DNA from: DASYPQ01 sp041488095
GTDB taxonomy: Bacteria > Planctomycetota > UBA1135 > GCA-002686595
DNA: 64,000 nt
Direction: 5' to 3'
Assembly: GCA_041488095.1 (NCBI GenBank)
Contig: JBGPOP010000016.1
Span: 34,903 to 98,902, forward strand
Shown: one piece after another, positions 42,607-50,751 of the stretch
Numbering within the stretch: position 1 is the first letter of the stretch
How the letters are laid out: the number at the start of each line of letters is the position of its first letter
Position numbers and translations under genes: made by a program
The notes under the pieces: generated by a model
The model's database searches: none
What the model was told of the DNA's origin: nothing
The model's input: the letters and a program-made list of their open reading frames with translations, nothing else

Positions 42607-42638
42607 GCCCGCCCCGCGCCTCATGGCGCGGGGCGGGC
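42607..42638 (+). terminator. Intrinsic terminator after the DUF1573 gene
   Basis: GCCCGCCCCGCGCC (42607-42620) and GGCGCGGGGCGGGC (42625-42638) form a perfect 14-bp stem with a TCAT loop, followed by GCGCTTTCT. The short T-run fits Rho-independent termination. It separates the DUF1573 gene from the pilus motor genes. Confidence 0.8.
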
Positions 42639-42646
42639 GCGCTTTC

Positions 42647-42652
42647 TAGGCT
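42647..42652 (+). promoter_or_regulatory. Probable -10 box TAGGCT for the motor gene cluster
   Basis: TAGGCT lies just after the terminator, 57 bases before GTG 42710. It matches the recurrent hexamer. The -35 region would fall in the terminator stem, so it is not recognisable. Confidence 0.35.
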
Positions 42653-42709
42653 ACCGCGCGTCCCCGCGGAGGTAGAGGCGCCTTCCCTCGGCCGGGAGCT
42701 ACAGACACC

Positions 42710-44371
42710 GTGAGCCAGTTCCTGGGTGAGATGATGCTTGGCGCCGGCGCGGTCACCGCCGACCAGCTGCGCGAAGCGATGGCCCTGCAGCGCACGTCTT
42801 CGATCCAGGTCGGACAGGCGCTCCTGAAGCTCGGGCACATCGACGAGACCACGCTGGCCCGCTTCCTCGCCAAGCAGCAGGGCATGCCCTTCGTCGACCT
42901 CGACAAGGGGAAGATCGCGGACTCCGTTCTGTCACGGATCTCCCCCGAGATCGCGCTGCAGCAGGAGGTCCTGCCGGTGATGGAGAAGGACCAGAAGCTC
43001 TTCGTCGCGGTCGACGACCCCCTCAAGCGCATCGTCGCGGACCAGCTGCACTTCATGCTGGGCCTCGATGTGGCCTGCGCGCTCGCGGCGCCGGGGGCGC
43101 TCAAGCGCGCGCTGCGCCGCTACTACGGCGCGGCGGGCGAGGACGAGGTCGCGAAGTCGATGAAGACGCAGGACCGCGAGGAGGAGGCCGACGCGCCGAT
43201 CATCCGCCTGGTCACGCGCATGTTCCGGGATGCGCTCGAGATGCGCGCCAGCGACATCCACGTCGAGCCCGGGCACGGCCGCTTGCGCGTGCGCTACCGT
43301 GTCGACGGCATGCTGCGCGACGTCGCCGAGCACCCCGTCCACCTGCACTCCCCGCTGATCTCGCGCCTGAAGATCATGGCTACGATGGACATCGCCGAGA
43401 AACGCAAGCCCCAGGACGGCCGCATTGGACTCGCCATCGACGGGCGCGAGGTCGACGTGCGCGCCTCGATCCTGCCCGGGAGCCACGGCGAGACGATGGT
43501 GCTCAGGCTGCTCGACCGCTCGAAATCGCTGCTGTCGCTGCGCGACCTCGGATTCGAGGACGAGGACTACCGCTGGTTCCGGCGCATCATCAAGCGCCCC
43601 AACGGCATCGTGCTCGTCACCGGGCCGACGGGTTCGGGCAAGACCACGACGCTGTATGCCGCGCTTTCGGAGCTGAACCGCCCCGACGTCAAGATCATCA
43701 CCGCCGAGGATCCGGTCGAGTACCACATCGCGGGGATCAACCAGGTGCAGGTGCACCCGAAGATCGGCCTCTCGTTCGCGCGGATCCTCAAGGCCATGCT
43801 GCGCTGCGCGCCCAACATCATCCTGGTGGGGGAGATCCGCGACCTGGAGACGGCCGAGATTGCGATCCAGGCGGCGCTGACTGGACACCTGGTGTTCTCG
43901 ACGCTGCACACGAACGACGCGCCCAGCGCCTTGACGCGTCTCGTCGACATCGGCGTCAAGCCGTTCCTCGTCTCGACCGCGGTGCAGTCCGTGATCGCTC
44001 AGCGGCTCGTGCGCAGGCTGTGCAAGGAGTGTGCGACGGAGTACGAGCCTGCGCCGGGCGAGATGCGCGCGCTTTCTCTCGAGGCCGGATCGCTCGCGGG
44101 CAGGAAATTCCGCAGGCCGCGCGGCTGCCGCGCGTGCGAGGGCACGGGCTACCGCGGGCGGATCGCGCTCTTCGAGCACATGGAGATGGACGGCGAGATG
44201 CGCGATCTCGTGTTCCGCGGCGAGAGCCTGGACGCCCTCCGGCGCGCCGCGGAGAGGACCGGCAACCTGAGCTCGCTGCTCGCCGACGGCGGGCGCAAGG
44301 TGGTCGCGGGGCAGACCAGCGCCACGGAGGTCATGCGCGTGACCCGGCTTGCGGCGGGAGTGGAGGCGTAG
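42710..44371 (+). CDS. pilB: PilB/GspE-type secretion ATPase with MshEN domain, 553 aa
   Basis: Assembly ATPase of a type IV pilus or type II secretion machine. An MshEN-type N domain (about 1-150) shows the helical repeat (VGQALLKLGHIDETTLARFL) that in relatives binds c-di-GMP; its first motif residue is Gln rather than Arg, so binding is uncertain. The core has Walker A GPTGSGKTT near 304, the Asp box around AEDPVEY, and Walker B ILVGEIRD. A tetracysteine zinc site (CKEC, then CRAC) is present. The start is GTG 42710. The pilT-like gene follows one base after the stop. Confidence 0.9.
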   Translation: MSQFLGEMMLGAGAVTADQLREAMALQRTSSIQVGQALLKLGHIDETTLARFLAKQQGMPFVDLDKGKIADSVLSRISPEIALQQEVLPVMEKDQKLFVAVDDPLKRIVADQLHFMLGLDVACALAAPGALKRALRRYYGAAGEDEVAKSMKTQDREEEADAPIIRLVTRMFRDALEMRASDIHVEPGHGRLRVRYRVDGMLRDVAEHPVHLHSPLISRLKIMATMDIAEKRKPQDGRIGLAIDGREVDVRASILPGSHGETMVLRLLDRSKSLLSLRDLGFEDEDYRWFRRIIKRPNGIVLVTGPTGSGKTTTLYAALSELNRPDVKIITAEDPVEYHIAGINQVQVHPKIGLSFARILKAMLRCAPNIILVGEIRDLETAEIAIQAALTGHLVFSTLHTNDAPSALTRLVDIGVKPFLVSTAVQSVIAQRLVRRLCKECATEYEPAPGEMRALSLEAGSLAGRKFRRPRGCRACEGTGYRGRIALFEHMEMDGEMRDLVFRGESLDALRRAAERTGNLSSLLADGGRKVVAGQTSATEVMRVTRLAAGVEA

Positions 44372-44372
44372 C

Positions 44373-45425
44373 ATGCACGAGGCCGGACAGCTGATGAGCG
44401 AAGTGATCGCCCGGGGGGCGTCCGACCTGCACCTGAACCCGGGCCGCCCGCCGACCGCGCGAGTGAACGGCAGCCTGGTCTCGATGCGCGACCGGCCGCT
44501 CAGCGAGGCCGAGTCCGAGGCCCTGTGCCGGGGGCTGTGCGACGAGCGGCACTGGGCCGAGGTGCAAAAGGTCGGCACGACCGACTTCGGCCTGGCCCAC
44601 CCGGACGGCAATCGATTCCGCGTGAGCGTCATGCGGCAGCGGGGCAGCTATGCCGCGGCCCTGCGCCTGATCCCGAACCGGCTGCTCACCATGGAGCAGA
44701 TCGGTCTCCCCGAGTCGGTGCGCCCCCTCCTGCGCCGCCCGCGGGGGCTGATCCTCGTCACCGGGCCGACCGGCTCGGGCAAGACGACCACGCTCGCCAC
44801 GATGGTCGACTGGATCAACCAGAACATGGACCGGCACATCGTGACGATCGAGGACCCGATCGAGTACTTCCACTCCCACAAGCAGGGCATCGTCACGCAG
44901 CGCGAGGTCGGCACGGACGTCCCCGATTTCCCCGAGGCCCTGCGCCGCGTGCTGCGCCAGGATCCCGACGTGATCCTCCTCGGCGAGATGCGCGACCTGG
45001 CCACGATCTCGGCCGCGATCACGGCCGCGGAGACCGGGCACCTGGTGCTCGCCACGCTGCACACGACCGGCAGCGCGCGCACCGTCAACCGCATCATCGA
45101 CGCCTTTCCCCCCGATCAGCAGGAGCAGATCCGCGCGCAGCTCTCGGTCTCGCTCATCGCGGTCATCTCGCAGGTCCTGCTCGCGCGCAAGGACAAGAAG
45201 GGTCGCGTGGCCGGGTTCGAGGTCATGCTGATGACCCCCGCGATCGCAAACCTCGTGCGCAAGAACGAGACGAACAAGATCCAGTCGACCCTCCAGACCT
45301 CGAAGAAGCTCGGGATGGTGACGATGGACGACTTCCTGTACGACCTCGTCAAGCGCGACGTGCTCACGAAGGAAGTCGCTCTCGACGCGGCGCAGGACTC
45401 CGCCGACCTGGAGGTGCGCTTGTGA
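44373..45425 (+). CDS. pilT: PilT-like retraction ATPase, 350 aa
   Basis: Pilus retraction motor. The N-terminal PAS-like domain has GASDLHLNPGRPPTARVNG. The core shows Walker A GPTGSGKTTT near residue 130, the Asp box TIEDPIEYFH, Walker B ILLGEMRD and the His box around ATLHTTGSARTVNRII. The AIRNLIRE motif of classical PilT (needed for retraction) is not exact here; the region reads AIANLVRKNETNKI. The length is typical. ATG 44373 has a GGAGG site. It lies between two PilB-like genes, and its stop overlaps the next start (GTGA). Confidence 0.92.
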   Translation: MHEAGQLMSEVIARGASDLHLNPGRPPTARVNGSLVSMRDRPLSEAESEALCRGLCDERHWAEVQKVGTTDFGLAHPDGNRFRVSVMRQRGSYAAALRLIPNRLLTMEQIGLPESVRPLLRRPRGLILVTGPTGSGKTTTLATMVDWINQNMDRHIVTIEDPIEYFHSHKQGIVTQREVGTDVPDFPEALRRVLRQDPDVILLGEMRDLATISAAITAAETGHLVLATLHTTGSARTVNRIIDAFPPDQQEQIRAQLSVSLIAVISQVLLARKDKKGRVAGFEVMLMTPAIANLVRKNETNKIQSTLQTSKKLGMVTMDDFLYDLVKRDVLTKEVALDAAQDSADLEVRL

Positions 45426-47131
45426 GCGCGCCCTCGGCGGGGAGGAAACCCGCCGCCGAGCCGGCCCAGAGCGGCCGGCGCCTCCTGGGCCAGATCCTCA
45501 AGGCCCAAGGCGTCGTGCGCGAGGGACAGGTCCAGGAAGGGCTCGCGCTGCAGCGCAAGCAGGGCGGGTTGATCGGCCAGTGCCTGGTCGACCTCTCCCA
45601 TTGCACGCCGGCGAACGTCGCGCGGGCCCTGGCGGATCAGGCCGGCCTCGAGCTCGTCGACCTCTCCAAGGCCTCTCCCGAGAAGGCCGCTCTCGCCCGG
45701 GTCGACGCGACGACCGCGCACACCTTCGGCGTGCTCCCCCTGCGCTTCGAGGGCACGACCCTGGTCGTCGCGATCGCCGACCCGTTGAACACGGCCGTGA
45801 TCGAGGACCTGCGCTTCACGACCGGGACGGAAGTGCGGGCGGAGCTCGGGGACGCCGGGCTGCTGAGGAAGCTCGTCGCGCAGCACTACGGCGAGGAGAC
45901 CTCGCTCAAGGAGGCCATCGCCCAGGCCGCCAAGGCGGCCAGCGGAGCCGACGTCGAGGCGGCCGCGCAGAGCACGCCGGTCGTGCGCCTCCTGTACTCC
46001 ATCCTGCACCGTGCGATCCGAGACCGGGCGAGCGACGTCCACTTCGAGGTCTTCGACGAGCAATTCCGGATCCGCTACCGGGTCGACGGCACGCTCTACG
46101 AGATCGAGGCGCCGCCCGCCCACCTGGCCCTGCCGCTCGTCGCCCGCGTCAAGGTCATGTCCGACCTCGACATCACCGAGACGCGCATGCCCCAGGACGG
46201 CCGGATCGAGCTGTCGATCGACGGGAGGCCGGTCGACCTGCGCGTGGCCACGCTGCCCGGGATCGCGGGCGAGGGCTGCGTCCTGCGCGTGCTCGACCGC
46301 AGCGCGGTCAGCCTCGACCTGGCCGCTCTGGGCCTCGTGCCGGAAGAGGAGGCGCAGCTGAAACGCCTGTGCGACCTGCCACACGGGATCGTGCTCGTCA
46401 CCGGGCCGACCGGCTCGGGCAAGACGACGACCCTGTACGCGATGCTGTCTCACGCGAACAAGCCCGAGGTCAAGATCATCACCACCGAGGACCCGGTCGA
46501 GTACGACATCGAGGGCATCGTCCAGGTGCCGATCCGGGAGGAGATCGACGTCACCTACGCGCGCGTCCTGCGCACGGTCCTGCGCCAGGACCCCGACAAG
46601 ATCCTGATCGGCGAGATCCGCGACAGCGAGACGGCCTCGGTCGCGGTCGAGGCCAGCCTCACCGGGCACCTCGTCTTCTCGACCCTGCACACGAACGACG
46701 CGCCCAGCACGGTGACGCGCCTGATCGACATGGGCGTCGAGCCGTTCCTGATCGCGGCCACGCTGGAGGCTGTCGTCGCTCAGCGCCTGGTGCGCTCGGT
46801 CTGCGCGGACTGTCGCGAGACCTACGAGCCCGGCGAGGAGGTCCTGCTCGAGCTGGGAGAGGACGCTCAGCGCGTCCGCGGGGCGAAGCTCGCCTATGGA
46901 CGCGGTTGCGACCGCTGCCATCACACGGGCTACCGGGGGCGCACGGGCCTGTTCGAGATCCTCATCGTCGACGAGGAGATCCGCCGCGCCATCTCGGCCC
47001 ACGCTTCGTCCCAGGAGATCCGCGCCGCGGCCGTCGGGGCGGGCATGCGCTCGCTGCGGGCGAGCGGGATCGAGGCCCTGCTCGCGGGCAAGACGACGGT
47101 CGAGGAGGTCCTGCGCGAAACGGGGCAGTAG
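45422..47131 (+). CDS. Second PilB/GspE-type ATPase, 569 aa
   Basis: A second assembly-type ATPase in the same operon. After about 20 polar residues comes an MshEN-like N domain (RLLGQILKAQGVVREG, then a second repeat). The RecA-like core has Walker A GPTGSGKTTT near residue 327, TEDPVEYDIEG and ILIGEIRD. The zinc tetracysteine motif shows CADC and CDRC. It is not a close copy of the first ATPase, so the two likely serve different systems or steps (for example GspE for secretion, PilB for pilus). GTG 45422 overlaps the pilT stop. A terminator follows. Confidence 0.9.
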   Translation: MSAPSAGRKPAAEPAQSGRRLLGQILKAQGVVREGQVQEGLALQRKQGGLIGQCLVDLSHCTPANVARALADQAGLELVDLSKASPEKAALARVDATTAHTFGVLPLRFEGTTLVVAIADPLNTAVIEDLRFTTGTEVRAELGDAGLLRKLVAQHYGEETSLKEAIAQAAKAASGADVEAAAQSTPVVRLLYSILHRAIRDRASDVHFEVFDEQFRIRYRVDGTLYEIEAPPAHLALPLVARVKVMSDLDITETRMPQDGRIELSIDGRPVDLRVATLPGIAGEGCVLRVLDRSAVSLDLAALGLVPEEEAQLKRLCDLPHGIVLVTGPTGSGKTTTLYAMLSHANKPEVKIITTEDPVEYDIEGIVQVPIREEIDVTYARVLRTVLRQDPDKILIGEIRDSETASVAVEASLTGHLVFSTLHTNDAPSTVTRLIDMGVEPFLIAATLEAVVAQRLVRSVCADCRETYEPGEEVLLELGEDAQRVRGAKLAYGRGCDRCHHTGYRGRTGLFEILIVDEEIRRAISAHASSQEIRAAAVGAGMRSLRASGIEALLAGKTTVEEVLRETGQ

Positions 47132-47146
47132 CCCACAGGAAACGAA

Positions 47147-47171
47147 GAGGCCCGGGGAGTCCCCGGGCCTC
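47147..47171 (+). terminator. Bidirectional terminator between pilB2 and the DUF1579 gene
   Basis: GAGGCCCGGGG (47147-47157) and CCCCGGGCCTC (47161-47171) make an 11-bp perfect stem with a three-base loop. It lies between two converging genes and can serve both strands. The T-run is short on either side (GAAACGAA upstream gives some T on the minus strand). Confidence 0.75.
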
Positions 47172-47191
47172 TCGCGCGCCGTCCTCGGGCG

Positions 47192-47833
47192 TCACTTCAC
47201 CCGCTTGTAGAGGATCTCCATGCTTTGGAACTCCTTCCCGCTCTTGTCCGGCCCGTACATCTCCATCTTGAAGGTGTTCGCGTCGACGAAGGTATCGACG
47301 ATGCGCATGGGCACGTACTTCGTCATCGTGGGATCCAGTCCCTCGGTCGTGTAGCTGATCGTCTTCTTGGCCGCGTCGTACATCCCCTGGGACGTTGTGA
47401 TGCCGGTGCCCATGTTGTCGATCCATGTGCTGACGTACTTCTTCTTCATGTTGTCGAAGCCGACCAGCCCCATGCCCTCGAACGGCTTGCCCATGGACGT
47501 CCCCTTGTGGCTCTCCTGAAGATACCGGCCTTCCATGATCCACTTGACCTCGCCGGTGCCGTCGGACTCCTCCGGGGGCGCAGCGGGATCCATCCACCAC
47601 TTCACGTGGGTCGTCCACTTGCCGACCAGCGGCTCGAGGACCTTGTGCTCGGGACCGGGCTTCATGAACGCGTCCCACTTGGCCATCAGCTCCGCCATCG
47701 CGGGCGACATTTTCTCGGCCGAGGCCTTGGCCGGAACCTTCTCCGGGGCCTTGTCCTGCAGGGCGAAGGCGGCGGTGAGGCCGCCCGCGCCGGCGAGGAG
47801 TGCGAGCGCTGCGACAAGACGATAGGAATTCAT
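47192..47833 (-). CDS. Exported DUF1579-domain protein, 213 aa
   Basis: A signal sequence (RLVAALALLAGAGGLTAAFA) opens it, followed by a DUF1579 domain (about 60-210) with LEPLVGKWTTHVKWW and GRYLQESHKG. The fold is a lipocalin-like beta barrel. Its role is unknown. ATG 47833 has a good ribosome site (GGAGAG). A TATCCT hexamer at 47892-47897 (minus strand) may be its -10. It interrupts the pilus motor genes, and points the other way, so it is a separate unit. Confidence 0.82.
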   Translation of the reverse strand: MNSYRLVAALALLAGAGGLTAAFALQDKAPEKVPAKASAEKMSPAMAELMAKWDAFMKPGPEHKVLEPLVGKWTTHVKWWMDPAAPPEESDGTGEVKWIMEGRYLQESHKGTSMGKPFEGMGLVGFDNMKKKYVSTWIDNMGTGITTSQGMYDAAKKTISYTTEGLDPTMTKYVPMRIVDTFVDANTFKMEMYGPDKSGKEFQSMEILYKRVK

Positions 47834-47891
47834 CTGCTTCTCTCCTTGGATCGAGGTGGGGACCGGCAGGGCGAAGGGCCCTGGGGCACGC

Positions 47892-47897
47892 AGGATA
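47892..47897 (-). promoter_or_regulatory. Possible -10 box TATCCT for the DUF1579 gene
   Basis: On the minus strand TATCCT lies 58 bases before ATG 47833. No -35 is convincing. Weak evidence. Confidence 0.3.
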
Positions 47898-47970
47898 GCC
47901 GCGAATCCGACACGCTTCCACGCGCCGCCTGCGGAGCCTGAAAATAAGGGAAGCCCGAGCGCGGCCGGAA

Positions 47971-47976
47971 TATAGT
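47971..47976 (+). promoter_or_regulatory. -10 box TATAGT for the PilC/GspF gene
   Basis: TATAGT ends 11 bases before ATG 47988, within an AT-rich patch (GGAATATAGT). No -35 or Shine-Dalgarno is seen, so the mRNA would be nearly leaderless. Confidence 0.45.
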
Positions 47977-47987
47977 CTCGCCCACGC

Positions 47988-49151
47988 ATGGCCAAGAGGA
48001 TCCAGCGGACCGCGCCGCGTCCGGCGGGCGCGGCGACCGCCGCCCTTCCCGCCGCGGCGAGCTCCCCGGCCGCCCCGGCCGCTGGAGGGAAGAGAAGGCG
48101 CACCGGACGGGTCTCCCGCGCGATCGTCACCGACTTCACGATCCAGCTCGCGACCCTGACCGAGGCCGGCATCCCGATCGTCAAGGCGCTCTCGATCCTC
48201 GAGGGTCAGACGCGACCGGGCCCGTTCAAGGGCGTGCTCCAGGGACTGGCCGAGGACGTCGCCGCCGGCACGCCGCTCTCGGAGGCGATGTCCAAGCACG
48301 AGAGGGTCTTCGACCGCTTCTACTGGAACATGGTCCGCGCGGGGGAGGCGGGCGGGGTCCTCGACCACGTGCTGTACCGCCTGGCGCAGTTCCTCGAGCG
48401 CGCGGCCACGATCCAGGCCCGCATCCGGAACGCGACCATCTACCCGGCCGTCGTCGCGACGGTCGCGATCGCCGTGGTCAGCGCCGTGATCGTGTGGGTC
48501 ATCCCCAAGTTCAGCGAGATCTTCACCTCCTTCAACATCCAGCTGCCGACGATGACGCAGATCCTGCTCGACGTCAGCGGCGCGACGGTCCGCTTCTGGT
48601 ACCTGGTCTTCGGCCTGCCTGTCGCCGGGATCGTCGGGCACGGTCTCCTGATGCGCAGGAACCGGACCTACCGCTACCGCGTCCACAAGCTCGAGTTGAA
48701 TGCCCCGCTCCTCGGACCTCTCGTCGGCAAGGCGCTGACCGCCACCTTCGCGCGCACCTTCGGCACGCTGATCCAGGCCGGGGTGCCGCACCTCGATGCG
48801 CTGGGGATCGTGCGCGACGCGACAGCCAACGAAGTGCTCCTCGAGGGCGTGGAATCGATCCGCAGGACCGTCCGCGAGGGCGAGGGCATCGCTCGCCCGA
48901 TGGGGGAGACCGGACTCTTCGACGATCTGGTGACGAACATGGTCGACGTCGGCGAGGCGACCGGAGAGCTGGACAAGATGCTGCTCAAGGTGGCCGACGC
49001 CTACGAGGTCGCGGTGGAGCGCCGGATCGACGCGCTGTTCAAGCTGCTCGAGCCGGCCCTCCTGATCCTCGTCGCGGGATTCGTAGGCTTCATCGTCGTG
49101 TCCCTGTTCCTGCCCCTGATGACGATCATGAGCCAGGTCGGCAACATCTAG
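47988..49151 (+). CDS. pilC: PilC/GspF-type inner-membrane platform protein, 387 aa
   Basis: Platform protein that couples the ATPase to pilin assembly. A basic, Pro/Ala-rich leader (about 40 residues) precedes two T2SSF domains (about 45-170 and 245-370). Each has the family pattern: LATLTEAGIPIVKALSILEG in the first and FGTLIQAGVPHLDAL in the second, and GEATGELDKML near 325. Three membrane segments are visible (about 155-180, 205-225, 350-375). The two PilB-like ATPases and PilT-like motor upstream are probable partners. It has its own -10 box. Pilin, peptidase and secretin genes are not in the window. Confidence 0.9.
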   Translation: MAKRIQRTAPRPAGAATAALPAAASSPAAPAAGGKRRRTGRVSRAIVTDFTIQLATLTEAGIPIVKALSILEGQTRPGPFKGVLQGLAEDVAAGTPLSEAMSKHERVFDRFYWNMVRAGEAGGVLDHVLYRLAQFLERAATIQARIRNATIYPAVVATVAIAVVSAVIVWVIPKFSEIFTSFNIQLPTMTQILLDVSGATVRFWYLVFGLPVAGIVGHGLLMRRNRTYRYRVHKLELNAPLLGPLVGKALTATFARTFGTLIQAGVPHLDALGIVRDATANEVLLEGVESIRRTVREGEGIARPMGETGLFDDLVTNMVDVGEATGELDKMLLKVADAYEVAVERRIDALFKLLEPALLILVAGFVGFIVVSLFLPLMTIMSQVGNI

Positions 49152-49225
49152 CGCCAAGGCCCCGCTGCCTCGCCCGCGCTTCCCCCCTACTCCTCGTCCA
49201 GGATCGGAAAGGTGGAGCGCCCCGG

Positions 49226-49231
49226 TAGGGT
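49226..49231 (+). promoter_or_regulatory. Probable -10 box TAGGGT for the histidine kinase gene
   Basis: TAGGGT lies 11 bases before ATG 49243. It fits the recurrent TAGNNT hexamer. No -35 is visible, and the leader would be very short. Confidence 0.35.
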
Positions 49232-49242
49232 GGCGCCCTGCG

Positions 49243-50751
49243 ATGCGTGTCCCGCTCCGCCTGCGCGTCCTCTCGCTGACCTTCGCGGTCGTCGCGGCGG
49301 TGTTCGGCGCGGGCCTCGTCTTCCTGGTCGGTCGCCTGGCCGACGCACGCGGGAAGCAGGAGCGCGAGTTCGCGGCCCTGCTCGACTACACCCTGGCGGG
49401 CACGATCGTGCCGGGCGGCGAGCTCAAGGTGGCGCAGATCCTGGCCTGGCCGCATTGGAATCACTTCGCCGACGCGATCATCGTGGACACGAACCTCGAC
49501 CGCTCGCGGGGAGCGGTCCAGCCCCGGGGCGTGTTCCTGAACCCTGTCGGCGCCGTGAGTCGCAGCGCCCTCTTCGACCGTGGGGCGGCGCTCGACGATC
49601 TGGCGCGCGCGATCGAGCACGAGGCCCCCGTCGAAGGCCCGCTCGGTCGGGCGGTGCCGATCCTCGACCCCGCAGGGCGAGTGTGGGGCGCGTGCTGGTA
49701 CCGTCTGGAGTCGGGGGTCGATCCCGTGGCGCTGGCCCAGAGCCTCCTGCCCTGGTTCCTGCTCTCGACCCTGCTCCTGACGCTCGTGACCTTCACCCTC
49801 TTGCGCCGTTTCGTCCTCGCCCCGGTCGAAGCCCTGGCGCGCGGCTCCGAGCGCCTCGCGGCCGGCGACCTCTCGGCGCGCGTGCCGGAGCCCGCGCTCC
49901 GCGACGAGATGTCCGACCTGATCCGGCGTTTCAATGCCATGGCCGCGACCGTGCAGGGGTTCAACGAGACCCTCGCACGCGAGGTCGCCCGCGCGACCGA
50001 GCAGGCTCGCGCGGCCGAAGCCGCCGCGATGACCCAGCGGCGGCTCGCCGCGACCGGGGAGCTCGCGGCCGGCGTCGCGCACGAGATCAACAACCCGCTG
50101 GGTGGACTCTTGAACGCGGCCGAGGCGCTCTCGCGCGAGAACCTGCCGCAGGAGAAGCGATCGCAGTACCAGGCTCTCCTGAAGAGCGGCCTGGAGCGCA
50201 TCCAGGCGACCGTCGGCCGGCTCTTGCGCCTCGCGCCGCGGCAGGCGCGCCCGCAGCCGATCGCGCTCGCGCAGCCGGTCGCCGACGCGATCGGACTCGT
50301 CCAGCACCGCGCCGCAGAGCAGCGTGTGGCGATCGAGTTCACCTGCGACGGCCGCGCAGAGGGCGCCCTGGAGCGAGCGCGGTCCCTGCCGCCCGTGATG
50401 GGCGAGGCGAACGAGCTCGCTCAAGCCGTCCTGAACCTGCTCGTCAACGCGCTCGACGCGTTGGAGGGTCTCCGCGCCGGCGAGGCGCGGATCCTGGTCG
50501 ACCTCCGGCGCGAGGGCGACGAGGTCGTCCTCTCGGTGGCCGACAATGGACCGGGCGTGCACGCCGACCTCTTGCCACGGGTGGCCGACCCCTTCTACAC
50601 GACCAAGGAGGTCGGCCGGGGGACGGGTCTCGGGCTCGCGATCGTCCACAACGTCGCCGAGAGCCACGGCGGCCGCGTCGAGCTCCGGAGCCGCCCCGGC
50701 GAGGGCTTCCGCGCCGAGATCCACATCCCCGTCCGGGCGCGCGCGCCGTGA
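49243..50751 (+). CDS. Membrane sensor histidine kinase, 502 aa
   Basis: Two membrane segments (about 7-28 and 168-190) bracket a periplasmic sensor of about 135 residues of no recognised family. A HAMP linker follows (about 190-245). HisKA has the phospho-His in AAGVAHEINNPLGGLL near residue 279. The ATPase domain shows the N box LVNALDALEGL, G1 DNGPGVHADLLP, and TGLGLAI. All catalytic boxes are present. HEINNP is typical of NtrB-type kinases. The cognate response regulator is not nearby. The stop overlaps the next gene's GTG. Confidence 0.92.
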   Translation: MRVPLRLRVLSLTFAVVAAVFGAGLVFLVGRLADARGKQEREFAALLDYTLAGTIVPGGELKVAQILAWPHWNHFADAIIVDTNLDRSRGAVQPRGVFLNPVGAVSRSALFDRGAALDDLARAIEHEAPVEGPLGRAVPILDPAGRVWGACWYRLESGVDPVALAQSLLPWFLLSTLLLTLVTFTLLRRFVLAPVEALARGSERLAAGDLSARVPEPALRDEMSDLIRRFNAMAATVQGFNETLAREVARATEQARAAEAAAMTQRRLAATGELAAGVAHEINNPLGGLLNAAEALSRENLPQEKRSQYQALLKSGLERIQATVGRLLRLAPRQARPQPIALAQPVADAIGLVQHRAAEQRVAIEFTCDGRAEGALERARSLPPVMGEANELAQAVLNLLVNALDALEGLRAGEARILVDLRREGDEVVLSVADNGPGVHADLLPRVADPFYTTKEVGRGTGLGLAIVHNVAESHGGRVELRSRPGEGFRAEIHIPVRARAP

